In this document: one piece after another, positions 1 to 7,385 of the stretch
How positions within the stretch are numbered: position 1 is the stretch's first letter
Layout: each line of letters starts with the position of its first letter
DNA from: Pseudomonadota bacterium
Lineage (GTDB): Bacteria > Desulfobacterota > Binatia > Binatales > Binataceae
Assembly (NCBI GenBank): GCA_021324455.1
Contig: JAJPJA010000027.1
Span: 1-42,771, forward strand
Direction of reading: 5' to 3'
Length of the DNA stretch: 42,771 bases
Position numbers and translations under genes: made by a program
The notes under the pieces: generated by a model
Told to the model about the DNA's origin: nothing
Databases searched by the model: none
What the model saw: the letters and a program-made list of their open reading frames with translations, nothing else

Positions 1-323
1 GCACCGCGATTCATCCGGCGGTGGCGCCGCAATCGGGCGACATCGTCGTGGCCAAGCATCGCGTGGGAGCGTTTCCCGGCACCGATCTGGATATGATCCT
101 GCGTGCCAACGACATTGAAACGCTGGTGATGTTCGGTATCGCGACCAGCGGCGTGGTGCTCTCGACGCTGCGCCACGCCGCCGACGCCGATTACCGCCTG
201 ATCGTGCTCAAGGATTGCTGCTCGGATCGCGACGCGGAGGTACATCGGGTGCTGCTCGAAAAAATCTTCCCGCGTCAGGCCAGGGTGATAACGGCGGCGG
301 AGTTCGCCGCGGCAATTGGATAG
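1..323 (+). CDS. Isochorismatase-fold (cysteine hydrolase-like) protein, C-terminal part
   Basis: This is the C-terminal ~106 residues of an isochorismatase-superfamily protein, and the start lies left of the window. The frame is open from base 3. The family pattern is clear: a lysine in the AKHRVGAF stretch, then GTDLDMILR, then the strand-turn GIATSGVVLST. In canonical members the turn reads G-V-A-T-N-x-C-V, with Cys as nucleophile. Here the Cys position is Val, so the usual thiol chemistry cannot occur at this site. From memory, a whole subfamily with the SGVVLST turn exists, so this is probably not a sequencing error. The catalytic Asp, if present, is outside the window. The reaction is unknown. 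The gene is convergent with the kinase gene on the minus strand. Confidence 0.85.
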   Translation, partial: TAIHPAVAPQSGDIVVAKHRVGAFPGTDLDMILRANDIETLVMFGIATSGVVLSTLRHAADADYRLIVLKDCCSDRDAEVHRVLLEKIFPRQARVITAAEFAAAIG

Positions 324-327
324 TTGT

Positions 328-355
328 CGGCCGCGAAACCGGCGCGGCGCGGCCG
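328..355. terminator. GC-rich hairpin between convergent genes
   Basis: An 8-bp perfect stem (328-335 with 348-355, CGGCCGCG/CGCGGCCG) encloses a 12-nt loop just after the stop at 323, between two convergent genes. There is no T tract on either side, so it is at best a weak or Rho-assisted terminator. Confidence 0.3.
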
Positions 356-415
356 TATGCGGCTGTAGTCGCGCGGCACGCGCTCCTCGCGCAGCGGCCG
401 GGCGCAAACTGATCG

Positions 416-1516
416 TCAACCGCGGAAACCCAGCGGCGCCGCGACTTTGGCGGCTTCGCGCGCCAGCACCGGGGCATACTTTTTGTAATTGGCAAACCGC
501 GGCTCGGTGGTCTGGCCGCGATGGTAGCGCAGATACAGCTGCTCCACTACCGTGGCGTATTTCCAGTACGCCAGCGCCAAATAATAGGGGAACCGGCTGA
601 TGTCGCGGCCGGTGCGCATCGCGTAGCGCTGCGCCATCTCCTCCCGCCGCAGCATCCCCGGCGTCATCGCCGTATGCGGATAGCCCTCGCTCAAGTCCAG
701 CAGTTCGGGCGTATCGTCGGCGTTGCGCCAATAGTTCAGCGCCGTGCCCAAATCAATCATCGGATCGCCCAGCGAGGCCATCTCCCAGTCCAGCACGGCC
801 ACGATGCGCCCGGGAAACTCCGCGTCGAACATCACGTTGTGCAGGTAGAAATCGTTATGCAGGATGACCGGCGGCTGCGGCGGCGGCTGATGCTCCACAA
901 ACCAGTCCGCCAGGGTCTTCATCAGCGCAACTTCCTGGGTCTTCGCCTTTTCCCATCGCCCCATCCAGCCGGTAATCTGGCGCTGCAGGAAACCTTCGGG
1001 ACGCCCGAATCCGGCCAGTCCGATCGCGTTGTAATCGACCGCATGAAGATCGGCCAGCGTATCGATGAACGCCTCCGCCATCTGGCGATAGGTTGACGGC
1101 GAATGCCCCTGCAGGGCGGGCGCGAAGGGCTGGCGCAGAGTGACGACTACGCCTTTGCGCCGCTCCATCACGTAGAACGGCGCCCCGATTACCGACGGGT
1201 CGTCGCACAAGAACAGCGCGCGCGGCGCAGGATAGAACGCCTGCCACAGGCGCGACAGGATGCGGAACTCGCGGTTCATGTCGTTGGCGCTGGGCGCCAC
1301 CGGACCGCGCGGCGGACGCCGCACCACCCATTCGTTGCCGCCGGCACGCAGCAGAAAGGTGAGATTGGAGCTGCCGGTGCGAAACTGCATCAGCTCGATC
1401 GGACCCTCCGCGCCGGGCAGCCGGCCGCGCAGATACTCGCGCAGCGGCGCGATATCGAAACGGTCTTCGTCCCTGATCTCGGTGTATTCCGGCAGCGGTC
1501 CGGATGCTTCTGTCAT
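416..1516 (-). CDS. APH-family phosphotransferase, ACAD10/11 kinase-domain type
   Basis: A 366-residue aminoglycoside-phosphotransferase-fold kinase. Near the N terminus it has the GSSNLTFLL nucleotide loop (about residue 48) and VVRRPP. The Brenner-type catalytic loop is HNDFYLHN (H220, D222, N227), and the metal-binding VLDWE follows (D243). This is the subgroup fused to, or encoded beside, acyl-CoA dehydrogenases (human ACAD10/ACAD11, Pseudomonas LvaA). Those enzymes phosphorylate the hydroxyl of 4-hydroxyacyl-CoA. The gene directly upstream on the same strand is the matching acyl-CoA dehydrogenase, 133 bases away, so the two are probably co-transcribed. The start is ATG. The true substrate is not shown by sequence; antibiotic resistance is unlikely given the partner. 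Confidence 0.88.
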   Translation of the reverse strand: MTEASGPLPEYTEIRDEDRFDIAPLREYLRGRLPGAEGPIELMQFRTGSSNLTFLLRAGGNEWVVRRPPRGPVAPSANDMNREFRILSRLWQAFYPAPRALFLCDDPSVIGAPFYVMERRKGVVVTLRQPFAPALQGHSPSTYRQMAEAFIDTLADLHAVDYNAIGLAGFGRPEGFLQRQITGWMGRWEKAKTQEVALMKTLADWFVEHQPPPQPPVILHNDFYLHNVMFDAEFPGRIVAVLDWEMASLGDPMIDLGTALNYWRNADDTPELLDLSEGYPHTAMTPGMLRREEMAQRYAMRTGRDISRFPYYLALAYWKYATVVEQLYLRYHRGQTTEPRFANYKKYAPVLAREAAKVAAPLGFRG

Positions 1517-1560
1517 GGCTGCAAATAACCTTAAGGCGAGTCAGTCACCGTAATTCCAGG

Positions 1561-1578
1561 CCTCCAGTAAAATGGAGG
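1561..1578. repeat. Short perfect hairpin in the ACAD-kinase gap
   Basis: CCTCCA (1561-1566) pairs with TGGAGG (1573-1578) around a 6-nt loop, in the 133-bp gap between the acyl-CoA dehydrogenase gene and the kinase gene. Its role is unknown. Confidence 0.35.
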
Positions 1579-1602
1579 AGGTTGCTCCAGCGGTATCAGG
1601 CA

Positions 1603-1638
1603 CCCTCACCCATCTCCAACAAAAAATGTGGGAGAGGG
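1603..1638. repeat. CCCTCACCC/GGGAGAGGG imperfect inverted repeat
   Basis: Nine-base arms (1603-1611 and 1630-1638) with one mismatch flank an 18-nt A-rich loop. The arms resemble the scattered CCCTC-ACCC / GGGAGAGGG intergenic hairpins seen in many genomes (from memory). It sits 11 bases past the end of the acyl-CoA dehydrogenase gene and may dampen read-through into the kinase gene or stabilise the mRNA 3' end. Confidence 0.4.
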
Positions 1639-1649
1639 AACAGCAGGTA

Positions 1650-2846
1650 CTATTTCCATTTGCGCAGTTCGCGGCGCGCCAGGGTCATGCGATGCACCTC
1701 GTCGGGGCCGTCGACGATTCTGAGCGCGCGGCTGTCGCGCCAGAACCGCGCGATCGGCGTATCGTCGGACACACCCATCGCGCCATGCACCTGAATGGCG
1801 CGGTCGAGCACGTTCATCACCATGTTGGTCGCCATCACCTTGATCTGCGCGATCTCGTCGCGTGCGCCGCGCTTGCCGGCGGTGTCGATCTTCCACGCCG
1901 CGCGCATCACCAGCAGCCGGGTCGCATCGATCTCGATGCGCGAGTCGGCGATCCATTGCTGCACGTTGGCCTTGTCCGCCAGGTAGCTGCCGTGGGCCCA
2001 GCGCGTGTTGGCCCGCTTGCACATCAGCTCGAAGGCGCGCTCCGCCACGCCGATCGCGCGCATGCAGTGATGGATGCGGCCGGGACCCAGACGCGCCTGC
2101 GCAATCGCGAAGCCGTCGCCCTCTTTGCCCAGCACGTTGGTCACCGGCACGCGGCAATCCTTGTATATGATTTCGCAATGTCCGCCGTTTCCGGTATGTC
2201 CCATCACCGGCACCGGCCGTACGATATTGAACCCGGCGGTATCCACCGGGACGATGATCTGGCTGGCGCGCCGATGCGGTTCGGCGCCGGGGTCGGTCAC
2301 CACCATCGCGATCGCGAAGCGCGCATGCAGCGCGCCCGACGTAAACCACTTATGGCCGTTGATTACGTAGTAGTCGCCTTCGCGCACGGCGCGGGTGCGG
2401 AGCTGAGTGGGGTCGGAGCCGGCGGTTTCCGGCTCGGTCATGGAAAAGCAACTGCGCATCCTGCCCTCCAAACAGGGCTCGAGCCATTGCCGTTTCTGCT
2501 CGGGAGTCCCGAACTCGGCGAGGATTTCCATGTTGCCCGTATCCGGCGCGGCGCAGTTGAAGATGTAGGGGCCGATGCGGCTGCGGCCCATGATTTCGCA
2601 TACCGGCGCATACTCTTCGTTCTTAAGTCCGGCGCCGTAGCGCTCGTCGGGCATGAACAGGTTCCACAGACCCTCGGCCCTGGCCTTGGTGCGCAGTGAG
2701 GTGACGATTTCGGGTTCATGATGCTCGTTGCCGGAGGCCTCCACCTGCCGTTCGGCAAGTTCCTCGTTGGGATAGACGTGCTGGTCCATGAAAGCGGCGA
2801 CGCGCCGGCAATAATCCTGGGCTTTGGGCGATAAGCTGAAATCCAT
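1650..2846 (-). CDS. Acyl-CoA dehydrogenase family protein (ACAD10/11-like)
   Basis: A 398-residue flavoprotein of the acyl-CoA dehydrogenase superfamily, full length for the family. The FAD/substrate region includes SMTEPETAGSDP (about 135-146) and the C-terminal helices hold QVHGAMG. At the position of the usual catalytic Glu in the I-Y-E-G-T motif it has IVDGPDEVH, so D379 takes that place. That DGPDEVH end is typical of the ACAD10/ACAD11 group, which works with an APH-type kinase. Known or proposed chemistry of that group is removal of a 4-phospho group from 4-phosphoacyl-CoA. The kinase is encoded next downstream. Start: ATG preceded by a weak AAGG. It is divergent from the molybdenum hydroxylase across 212 bases that probably hold both promoters. 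Confidence 0.92.
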   Translation of the reverse strand: MDFSLSPKAQDYCRRVAAFMDQHVYPNEELAERQVEASGNEHHEPEIVTSLRTKARAEGLWNLFMPDERYGAGLKNEEYAPVCEIMGRSRIGPYIFNCAAPDTGNMEILAEFGTPEQKRQWLEPCLEGRMRSCFSMTEPETAGSDPTQLRTRAVREGDYYVINGHKWFTSGALHARFAIAMVVTDPGAEPHRRASQIIVPVDTAGFNIVRPVPVMGHTGNGGHCEIIYKDCRVPVTNVLGKEGDGFAIAQARLGPGRIHHCMRAIGVAERAFELMCKRANTRWAHGSYLADKANVQQWIADSRIEIDATRLLVMRAAWKIDTAGKRGARDEIAQIKVMATNMVMNVLDRAIQVHGAMGVSDDTPIARFWRDSRALRIVDGPDEVHRMTLARRELRKWK

Positions 2847-3043
2847 ACTTTCGGTGCCTTCGAGAAATTTGGATGGTCCACTCTTATCGCAGCGCGCGCG
2901 CCAACAGAAGTAGCGCGCAGCCGCCCTTGTGGTAGCGGCCGCGGTTTTCTAGGATGAGCGGGCGGCCCCGCGGGTTTTGCCGCGGCGGTTTTCGGGTTGC
3001 GCAACCATTCCTCCCGGGCGGCGCGCGCCGCCGGGAATAACGC

Positions 3044-3048
3044 AGGAG
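3044..3048 (+). promoter_or_regulatory. Ribosome binding site of the Mo hydroxylase gene
   Basis: AGGAG lies 10 bases before the ATG at 3059 and supports that start over the out-of-frame upstream candidates. Confidence 0.7.
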
Positions 3049-3058
3049 AAGCGGACTC

Positions 3059-5320
3059 ATGGCAGCAGGAACAACGCAGGAGTTCAAGGTCATCGGCACC
3101 CGTCCCATCCGCCACGACGGCGTCGACAAGGTCACCGGCCGCGCCAAGTACGGCGCCGACTACAGCTTTCCCAACATGCTTCACGGCAAGGTGCTGCGCA
3201 GTCCGTATGCCCACGCCAGGATCAAATCGATCAACGTTGAAAAAGCGCTCAAGCTGCCCGGCGTAAAAGCGGTTCTCACCGGCAGGGAATTGCCCGAACT
3301 GCCCAACCGGATGGAAGCGCTGGGCGAGATTCCGTTCAACCCGATGCATTGCGCGCACAACGTGATGGCGCGCGACAAGGTGCTGTACAACGGCCACGCC
3401 GTTGCCGCCGTCGCCGCGACCTCACCCCACATCGCGGAGGAAGCGCTGGGCCTGATCGAAGTCGAATACGAGCCGCTGCCGCCGGTGCTGACGGTGGAGG
3501 CGGCGATGGCACCCGGCGCCCCGATTCTGCATCCCGATCTGCGCAACGCGGATTCCGGCGACCAGCAGACCAACGTCGCGTCGCACATCCAGTTCCAGCG
3601 CGGCAAGGTTGAGGACGGGTTCAAGGACTCCGACATCATTATCGAGCACGAATACCGCACCGAGATGGTGCATCAGGGCTACATCGAGCCGCACAACGCC
3701 GTGGGCATTTACAACACCGACGGCCACGGCACCGTGATCTGCTCCACCCAGGCGCCGTTCGAAGTCCGCACCATGAGCGCGCAGGTGGCGGGATTGCCGG
3801 TGGGCAACGTCAAGGTCATCCCGGCGGAAATCGGCGGCGGTTTCGGCGGCAAGACCACCATCTACCTCGAGCCGCTGGCGCTGGCGCTCTCGATGCGCAC
3901 CGGATGCCCGGTGAAGATGGTGATGACGCGGGCGGAAGTGCTGCGCGCCAGCGGCCCGACCTCGGGCTCGACGATCAAAGTCAAACTCGGCGCCAAAAAA
4001 GACGGCAAAATTATGGCCGCCCACGTCTGGCTGGCGTACGAAGCCGGCGCCTTTCCGGGGTCGCCGGTAGCGGCGGGCGCGATGACGGTGCTGGCGCCCT
4101 ACAATCTCCCCAACTTTCTCATCGACGGCTATGACGTGGTCGTGAACCGGCCCAAGACGGCGGCCTATCGCGCGCCCGGCGCCACCAACGCCGCCTTCGG
4201 ATGGGAATGTGCGCTGGACGAACTGGCCGAAAAATGCGGCATCGATCCGATCGACCTGCGCATCATGAACGCGTCCAAAGAAGGCACGCCGTCGATGTTC
4301 GGCGCGCCGTACCCCAGGATCGGATTCGTCGAGACCTGCGAGGCGCTCAAGAACAGCCCCCACTACCAGTCGAAGCTGAGCGGCAGCAATCGCGGCCGCG
4401 GCGTGGCCTTCGGCTTCTGGTTCAACGCCGGGATGCAGTCCTCGGCCGTCGTCAACATCCACAACGACGGCACCGCCAGCGTGGTGACCGGCAATCCCGA
4501 TATCGGAGGGTCGCGCGCGTCGATGGCGATGATTGCGGCTGAGGTGCTCGGTCTTCGGGCCGAAGACGTGCGGCCCAGCGTCGCCGATACCGATTCGATC
4601 GGCCAATGCGACCTGACCGGCGGCAGCCGCGTCACCATGGCGACCGGACTGGCCGTGTATCAAGCGGCCCAGGACGTGGTGCGTCAGCTCAAGGAGCGCG
4701 CCGCGAAGATGTGGAAGCTTAACCCCGAAGATCGGAGCGAAATCGAATACGCCGACGGCACCATGACAATCAAGAACAATGGTCATCCGCCGCTGACCTT
4801 GAAGGAAATCGCCTCCAAGCTGGTGCGCACCGGCGGACCGGTCAGCGGGCGGGCTTCGGTGCATGTCGCCGCCGTCGGTCCCGCGTTCGCCGGACTGCTG
4901 GTCGATCTCGAAGTGGACCCCGACACCGGCAAGATCCAGATCCTGCGCGCCACCGTGGCGCAGGACGCCGGCAAGGCGATCCATCCCAGTTACGTCGAAG
5001 GACAGATGCAGGGCGGCACTTCGCAGGGGCTGGGCTGGGCGCTCAACGAGGAGTACGTCTACGACGACCAGGGCAACCTGCGCAACTCGGGTTTCCTGGA
5101 CTACCGGATGCCGACCTGTCTGGATCTGCCGCTGATCGAAACCTGCGTGGTCGAGGTGCCCAACCCGATGCATCCGCTGGGCGTGCGCGGCGTGGGCGAG
5201 GTCTCGATCGTGCCGCCGCCGGCCGCGGTGGCCAACGCGCTGTATCGCGCCACCGGCGTGCGGATGCGCTTCACCCCGATGTCGCCCCCGCGCGTTCTGA
5301 AAGCGCTGATGAGCAAATAG
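3059..5320 (+). CDS. Molybdopterin-dependent hydroxylase, large subunit (xanthine dehydrogenase/aldehyde oxidase family)
   Basis: A 753-residue molybdenum-cofactor-binding subunit, close to the normal 750-800 for this family. The N-terminal Ald_Xan_dh a/b hammerhead starts with KVTGRAKYGADY (about 23-34). Mo-cofactor motifs follow: IGGGFGGKT (about 259), YRAPGATN (about 369) and the C-terminal GVGEVSIV, whose Glu matches the conserved active-site base of xanthine oxidase and aldehyde oxidoreductase. No signal peptide is seen. These enzymes hydroxylate aldehydes or N-heterocycles with water and pass electrons through a 2Fe-2S subunit and an FAD subunit. Neither partner is encoded beside it: the upstream gene is divergent and the downstream one is DUF1329. 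The electron acceptor must therefore be encoded elsewhere. The substrate cannot be read from the sequence. Confidence 0.93.
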   Translation: MAAGTTQEFKVIGTRPIRHDGVDKVTGRAKYGADYSFPNMLHGKVLRSPYAHARIKSINVEKALKLPGVKAVLTGRELPELPNRMEALGEIPFNPMHCAHNVMARDKVLYNGHAVAAVAATSPHIAEEALGLIEVEYEPLPPVLTVEAAMAPGAPILHPDLRNADSGDQQTNVASHIQFQRGKVEDGFKDSDIIIEHEYRTEMVHQGYIEPHNAVGIYNTDGHGTVICSTQAPFEVRTMSAQVAGLPVGNVKVIPAEIGGGFGGKTTIYLEPLALALSMRTGCPVKMVMTRAEVLRASGPTSGSTIKVKLGAKKDGKIMAAHVWLAYEAGAFPGSPVAAGAMTVLAPYNLPNFLIDGYDVVVNRPKTAAYRAPGATNAAFGWECALDELAEKCGIDPIDLRIMNASKEGTPSMFGAPYPRIGFVETCEALKNSPHYQSKLSGSNRGRGVAFGFWFNAGMQSSAVVNIHNDGTASVVTGNPDIGGSRASMAMIAAEVLGLRAEDVRPSVADTDSIGQCDLTGGSRVTMATGLAVYQAAQDVVRQLKERAAKMWKLNPEDRSEIEYADGTMTIKNNGHPPLTLKEIASKLVRTGGPVSGRASVHVAAVGPAFAGLLVDLEVDPDTGKIQILRATVAQDAGKAIHPSYVEGQMQGGTSQGLGWALNEEYVYDDQGNLRNSGFLDYRMPTCLDLPLIETCVVEVPNPMHPLGVRGVGEVSIVPPPAAVANALYRATGVRMRFTPMSPPRVLKALMSK

Positions 5321-5323
5321 CAG

Positions 5324-5343
5324 GACCGGCGCGCCGGCCGGTC
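5324..5343 (+). terminator. Hairpin directly after the Mo hydroxylase stop
   Basis: GACCGGC (5324-5330) pairs perfectly with GCCGGTC (5337-5343) over a 6-nt loop, starting 3 bases past the TAG. There is no U tract, so it is a candidate terminator or 3'-end stabiliser rather than a clear intrinsic terminator. Confidence 0.45.
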
Positions 5344-5923
5344 GTGGATGCGTGAGCTGAAAGAATGCTCGAGCGTCCATGACCGGCGGGCACATCCGGC
5401 TGTTCACCGCAATGCGCCGTATCCACTGTCATTGCGAAGCGGACGCTGCGGGGGAATCCCAGGCCAAACCGGGTGGCCGGGCCCTGATAAAATTGGATCG
5501 ATGCGCGGGGATTTCGGTTGCGCGCCCTGCGCGCCGCTGAACTGGCCCCCGCGCTCTCCTGCGTCGGCTTCGACCGCAACAAAATTGAAAAGTGTAAAGT
5601 TTCTTACACTATACCATCCGCAGACGGTTGATAGCTGTCGAGGGTTGAGGCACAAAAACGAGGGCTGCCCGACTTATTGACGTTTGTACTTTTTCTTTTG
5701 CAAACATAGAAGCCAGAGCCGACCGGGGCTGCAAATCAAGACGGTTGGACAGGAAGGTGGAAGGCAAACCGCCGAAGCCGGCCTGGCGATGACAGCAAGC
5801 CCGCAACTTTGCTCTCGAAGGCATTCCGGACCCCCCGCCGCGCGATAGTTCCGGGGGCCCATACCTGGGCGGAGGCCCGGAGTACTTCAGGTGAAGACAA
5901 ATTTACGCTGGGGAGAAAAAATC
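5344..5923. other. Long non-coding stretch upstream of the DUF1329 gene
   Basis: About 580 bases without a convincing gene. Base composition shifts: 5575-5720 is distinctly AT-richer than its surroundings. It contains a perfect palindrome (5591-5610, listed separately). Closer to the gene are two possible leader hairpins: 5828-5835 with 5853-5860 (one mismatch), and 5865-5870 with 5875-5880 (one G-U pair, GGAG loop). These suggest a long, structured 5' leader. I compared the 5750-5810 part with known riboswitch consensus patterns from memory and found no good match. Confidence 0.5.
5585..5615 (+). promoter_or_regulatory. Perfect 7-6-7 palindrome, candidate operator over a possible promoter
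   Basis: AGTGTAA (5591-5597), a 6-base spacer and TTACACT (5604-5610) form a perfect 20-bp dyad, the size expected for a dimeric repressor site. A TTGAAA (5585-5590) ends exactly at its left edge and TATACC (5610-5615) starts at its last base. They could be -35 and -10 boxes, but the 19-base spacing is long. On the minus strand, TATAGT (5613-5608) is also a good -10. The regulator is unknown. The next plus-strand gene starts 309 bases downstream. Confidence 0.4.
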
Positions 5924-7258
5924 ATGAAACGAAGCTTATCGTGCGTCCTGGCCGCCGCGCTGCTGACGCTGACAACCGCGGCGTTCGCGCAGCAGTTCGA
6001 TCTCAACGTGTATAATCAGATGATCGACGCGTCGTCGCCGCAAACCATCCCGCCGGGCACAAAGATTACTCTGCAGAACTGGAGCAAGTACAAAAACTTC
6101 TTGCCTTATTTTATCCAGCTTGGATTCCAGGGCGGCAGGCATTTCCACGTCATCGACAGCCCCGAGTACGTGATCGAGGTCGGGCCTACAGTTGATTATC
6201 CGCAGCCCAAGGCGATGCTGCAAAACACCGAGAAATATGCCGGCCAGACCCGTTTAGTGCCGGACCCGGCCACAGGCGGATTCAGCTGGACCGGCTACCA
6301 GGCAGGCACGCCCTTCCCCAATCCCACGGAACCGAACAAGGCGGCCAAGATCATGTACAACACCTGGGCCGGGTTTTTTGCCCCCTTTGCCCTGCATGAG
6401 TTCAGCCATAACTGGGAAACCGACAGCTTCGGCAATGTCCAGCCCGAGGATACCGACGACGCTTTTTACCGCCTGATGCATCTGAGCGACCCGCCCTATC
6501 CGATGAATCTACCCGACGCCGGCGGTAATATCATCGCGAACCGTTTCATTCAGATCACACCCGAGCAGGCCAAGTATACGACCGCGCTGGAATTGTACCC
6601 TGAGGACCCCTCGCGCCTGACCGAGGAGTATGTGTTCCTGCCCAGCCTGCGCCGTTCGCTGCGCCTTTCGACCTCGTCGCGATGCACGCCGATACTGGGT
6701 ACGGATTATCTGGCCGATGATACAGACTGGAAGCCGGCGTTCTTCAAGCCTGAATTCGTGGGAGAGAAGAAATTACTGGTTCCCTTCATGGACGAAAAAG
6801 TGGCCTACACGGAAGCCTCGCAGAAAGGCTATGTCGGCGGCGATTACAAGACCGGCGCGGCGTTCCCCGGTTGGCCCAAACCCGGCTACAACACATGGCA
6901 ACTGCGTAAGGTCTATCTGATTAACCTCAAGCCGACTGAAGTATTGGGCAGAGGCTACTGCTATTCCCAGAGGATCTTTTACGTCGACGCGCAAACATGG
7001 AATCAGCCTTACCTGGAAAACTACGATCGCAGCGGCAAGATTTACCACATCACCTGGCTCATCCTGGGCCCGGTAATGTACCAGGGGCAACGCACCGTCC
7101 AGCCGCGATCCTTCGGCTTTTCCATGGCCATGGATTTGCAAAACAACCACGCCTCGCCCGATATCGGCTACGCTTTGACCGTCGATGACCAGGTGCCGGG
7201 CGAGTACCGCGAAGCCGGCGTTTACACGCCCAGCGGTTTGGATCGGGTCATGAAGTAA
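5924..7258 (+). CDS. Secreted DUF1329-family protein
   Basis: A 444-residue exported protein. I use ATG 5924, not the in-frame GTG at 5891, because GGGGAGA at 5910-5916 lies 7 bases upstream. A clean signal peptide also begins there: MKR, a hydrophobic core to about residue 20, and cleavage at AFA/QQF. DUF1329 features are present: the GTPFPNP stretch, an RRSLRLS segment, DDTDWKPAFF, VGEKKLLVPF, and near the end LRKVYLINLKP and RIFYVDAQTW followed by ENYD. The family has a LolA/LolB-like fold in the periplasm or at the outer membrane. In proteobacteria it is often paired with a DUF1302 outer-membrane protein. No DUF1302 gene is adjacent here. Its role is unknown, with lipid or hydrophobic-compound handling the usual guess. 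Confidence 0.85.
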   Translation: MKRSLSCVLAAALLTLTTAAFAQQFDLNVYNQMIDASSPQTIPPGTKITLQNWSKYKNFLPYFIQLGFQGGRHFHVIDSPEYVIEVGPTVDYPQPKAMLQNTEKYAGQTRLVPDPATGGFSWTGYQAGTPFPNPTEPNKAAKIMYNTWAGFFAPFALHEFSHNWETDSFGNVQPEDTDDAFYRLMHLSDPPYPMNLPDAGGNIIANRFIQITPEQAKYTTALELYPEDPSRLTEEYVFLPSLRRSLRLSTSSRCTPILGTDYLADDTDWKPAFFKPEFVGEKKLLVPFMDEKVAYTEASQKGYVGGDYKTGAAFPGWPKPGYNTWQLRKVYLINLKPTEVLGRGYCYSQRIFYVDAQTWNQPYLENYDRSGKIYHITWLILGPVMYQGQRTVQPRSFGFSMAMDLQNNHASPDIGYALTVDDQVPGEYREAGVYTPSGLDRVMK

Positions 7259-7264
7259 ACCCGC

Positions 7265-7310
7265 TGCGGGGCAGGCTGTTCGATGAACGGCTTTGACAGC
7301 CTGCTCCGCA
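7265..7310. terminator. Long inverted repeat between convergent genes
   Basis: A 14-bp stem with one G-U pair (7265-7278 with 7297-7310) and an 18-nt loop lies 6 bases after the DUF1329 stop and 75 bases before the SpoIID stop. The convergent setting suggests a shared terminator. T tracts are lacking, so efficiency is unclear. Confidence 0.5.
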
Positions 7311-7385
7311 AAGCGCGCATCAGCGGCCCCTCCGCGGCGACCGCCCGCGGAAGTTATCGCAGCCCGCGATTGGCCGCCGCCCTTC

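Noticed and set aside
1572..2699. A 375-codon plus-strand frame across the acyl-CoA dehydrogenase gene
   Set aside because: Shadow of a certain gene; His- and Ala-rich without a recognisable fold.
3422..5407. A 661-codon open frame on the minus strand across the molybdenum hydroxylase gene
   Set aside because: It is antisense to a gene with clear family motifs. Its translation is His/Arg/Gly-rich with no domain, typical of a GC-rich shadow frame.
5745..5815. A stretch with GGCAAACC...GAA...GCAAGCC, recalling the class I cyclic di-GMP riboswitch
   Set aside because: The GACGCAAAGC core and the second half (GGUAGC/GGGUUACC) are missing, so the likeness is probably chance. A covariance-model search would settle it.
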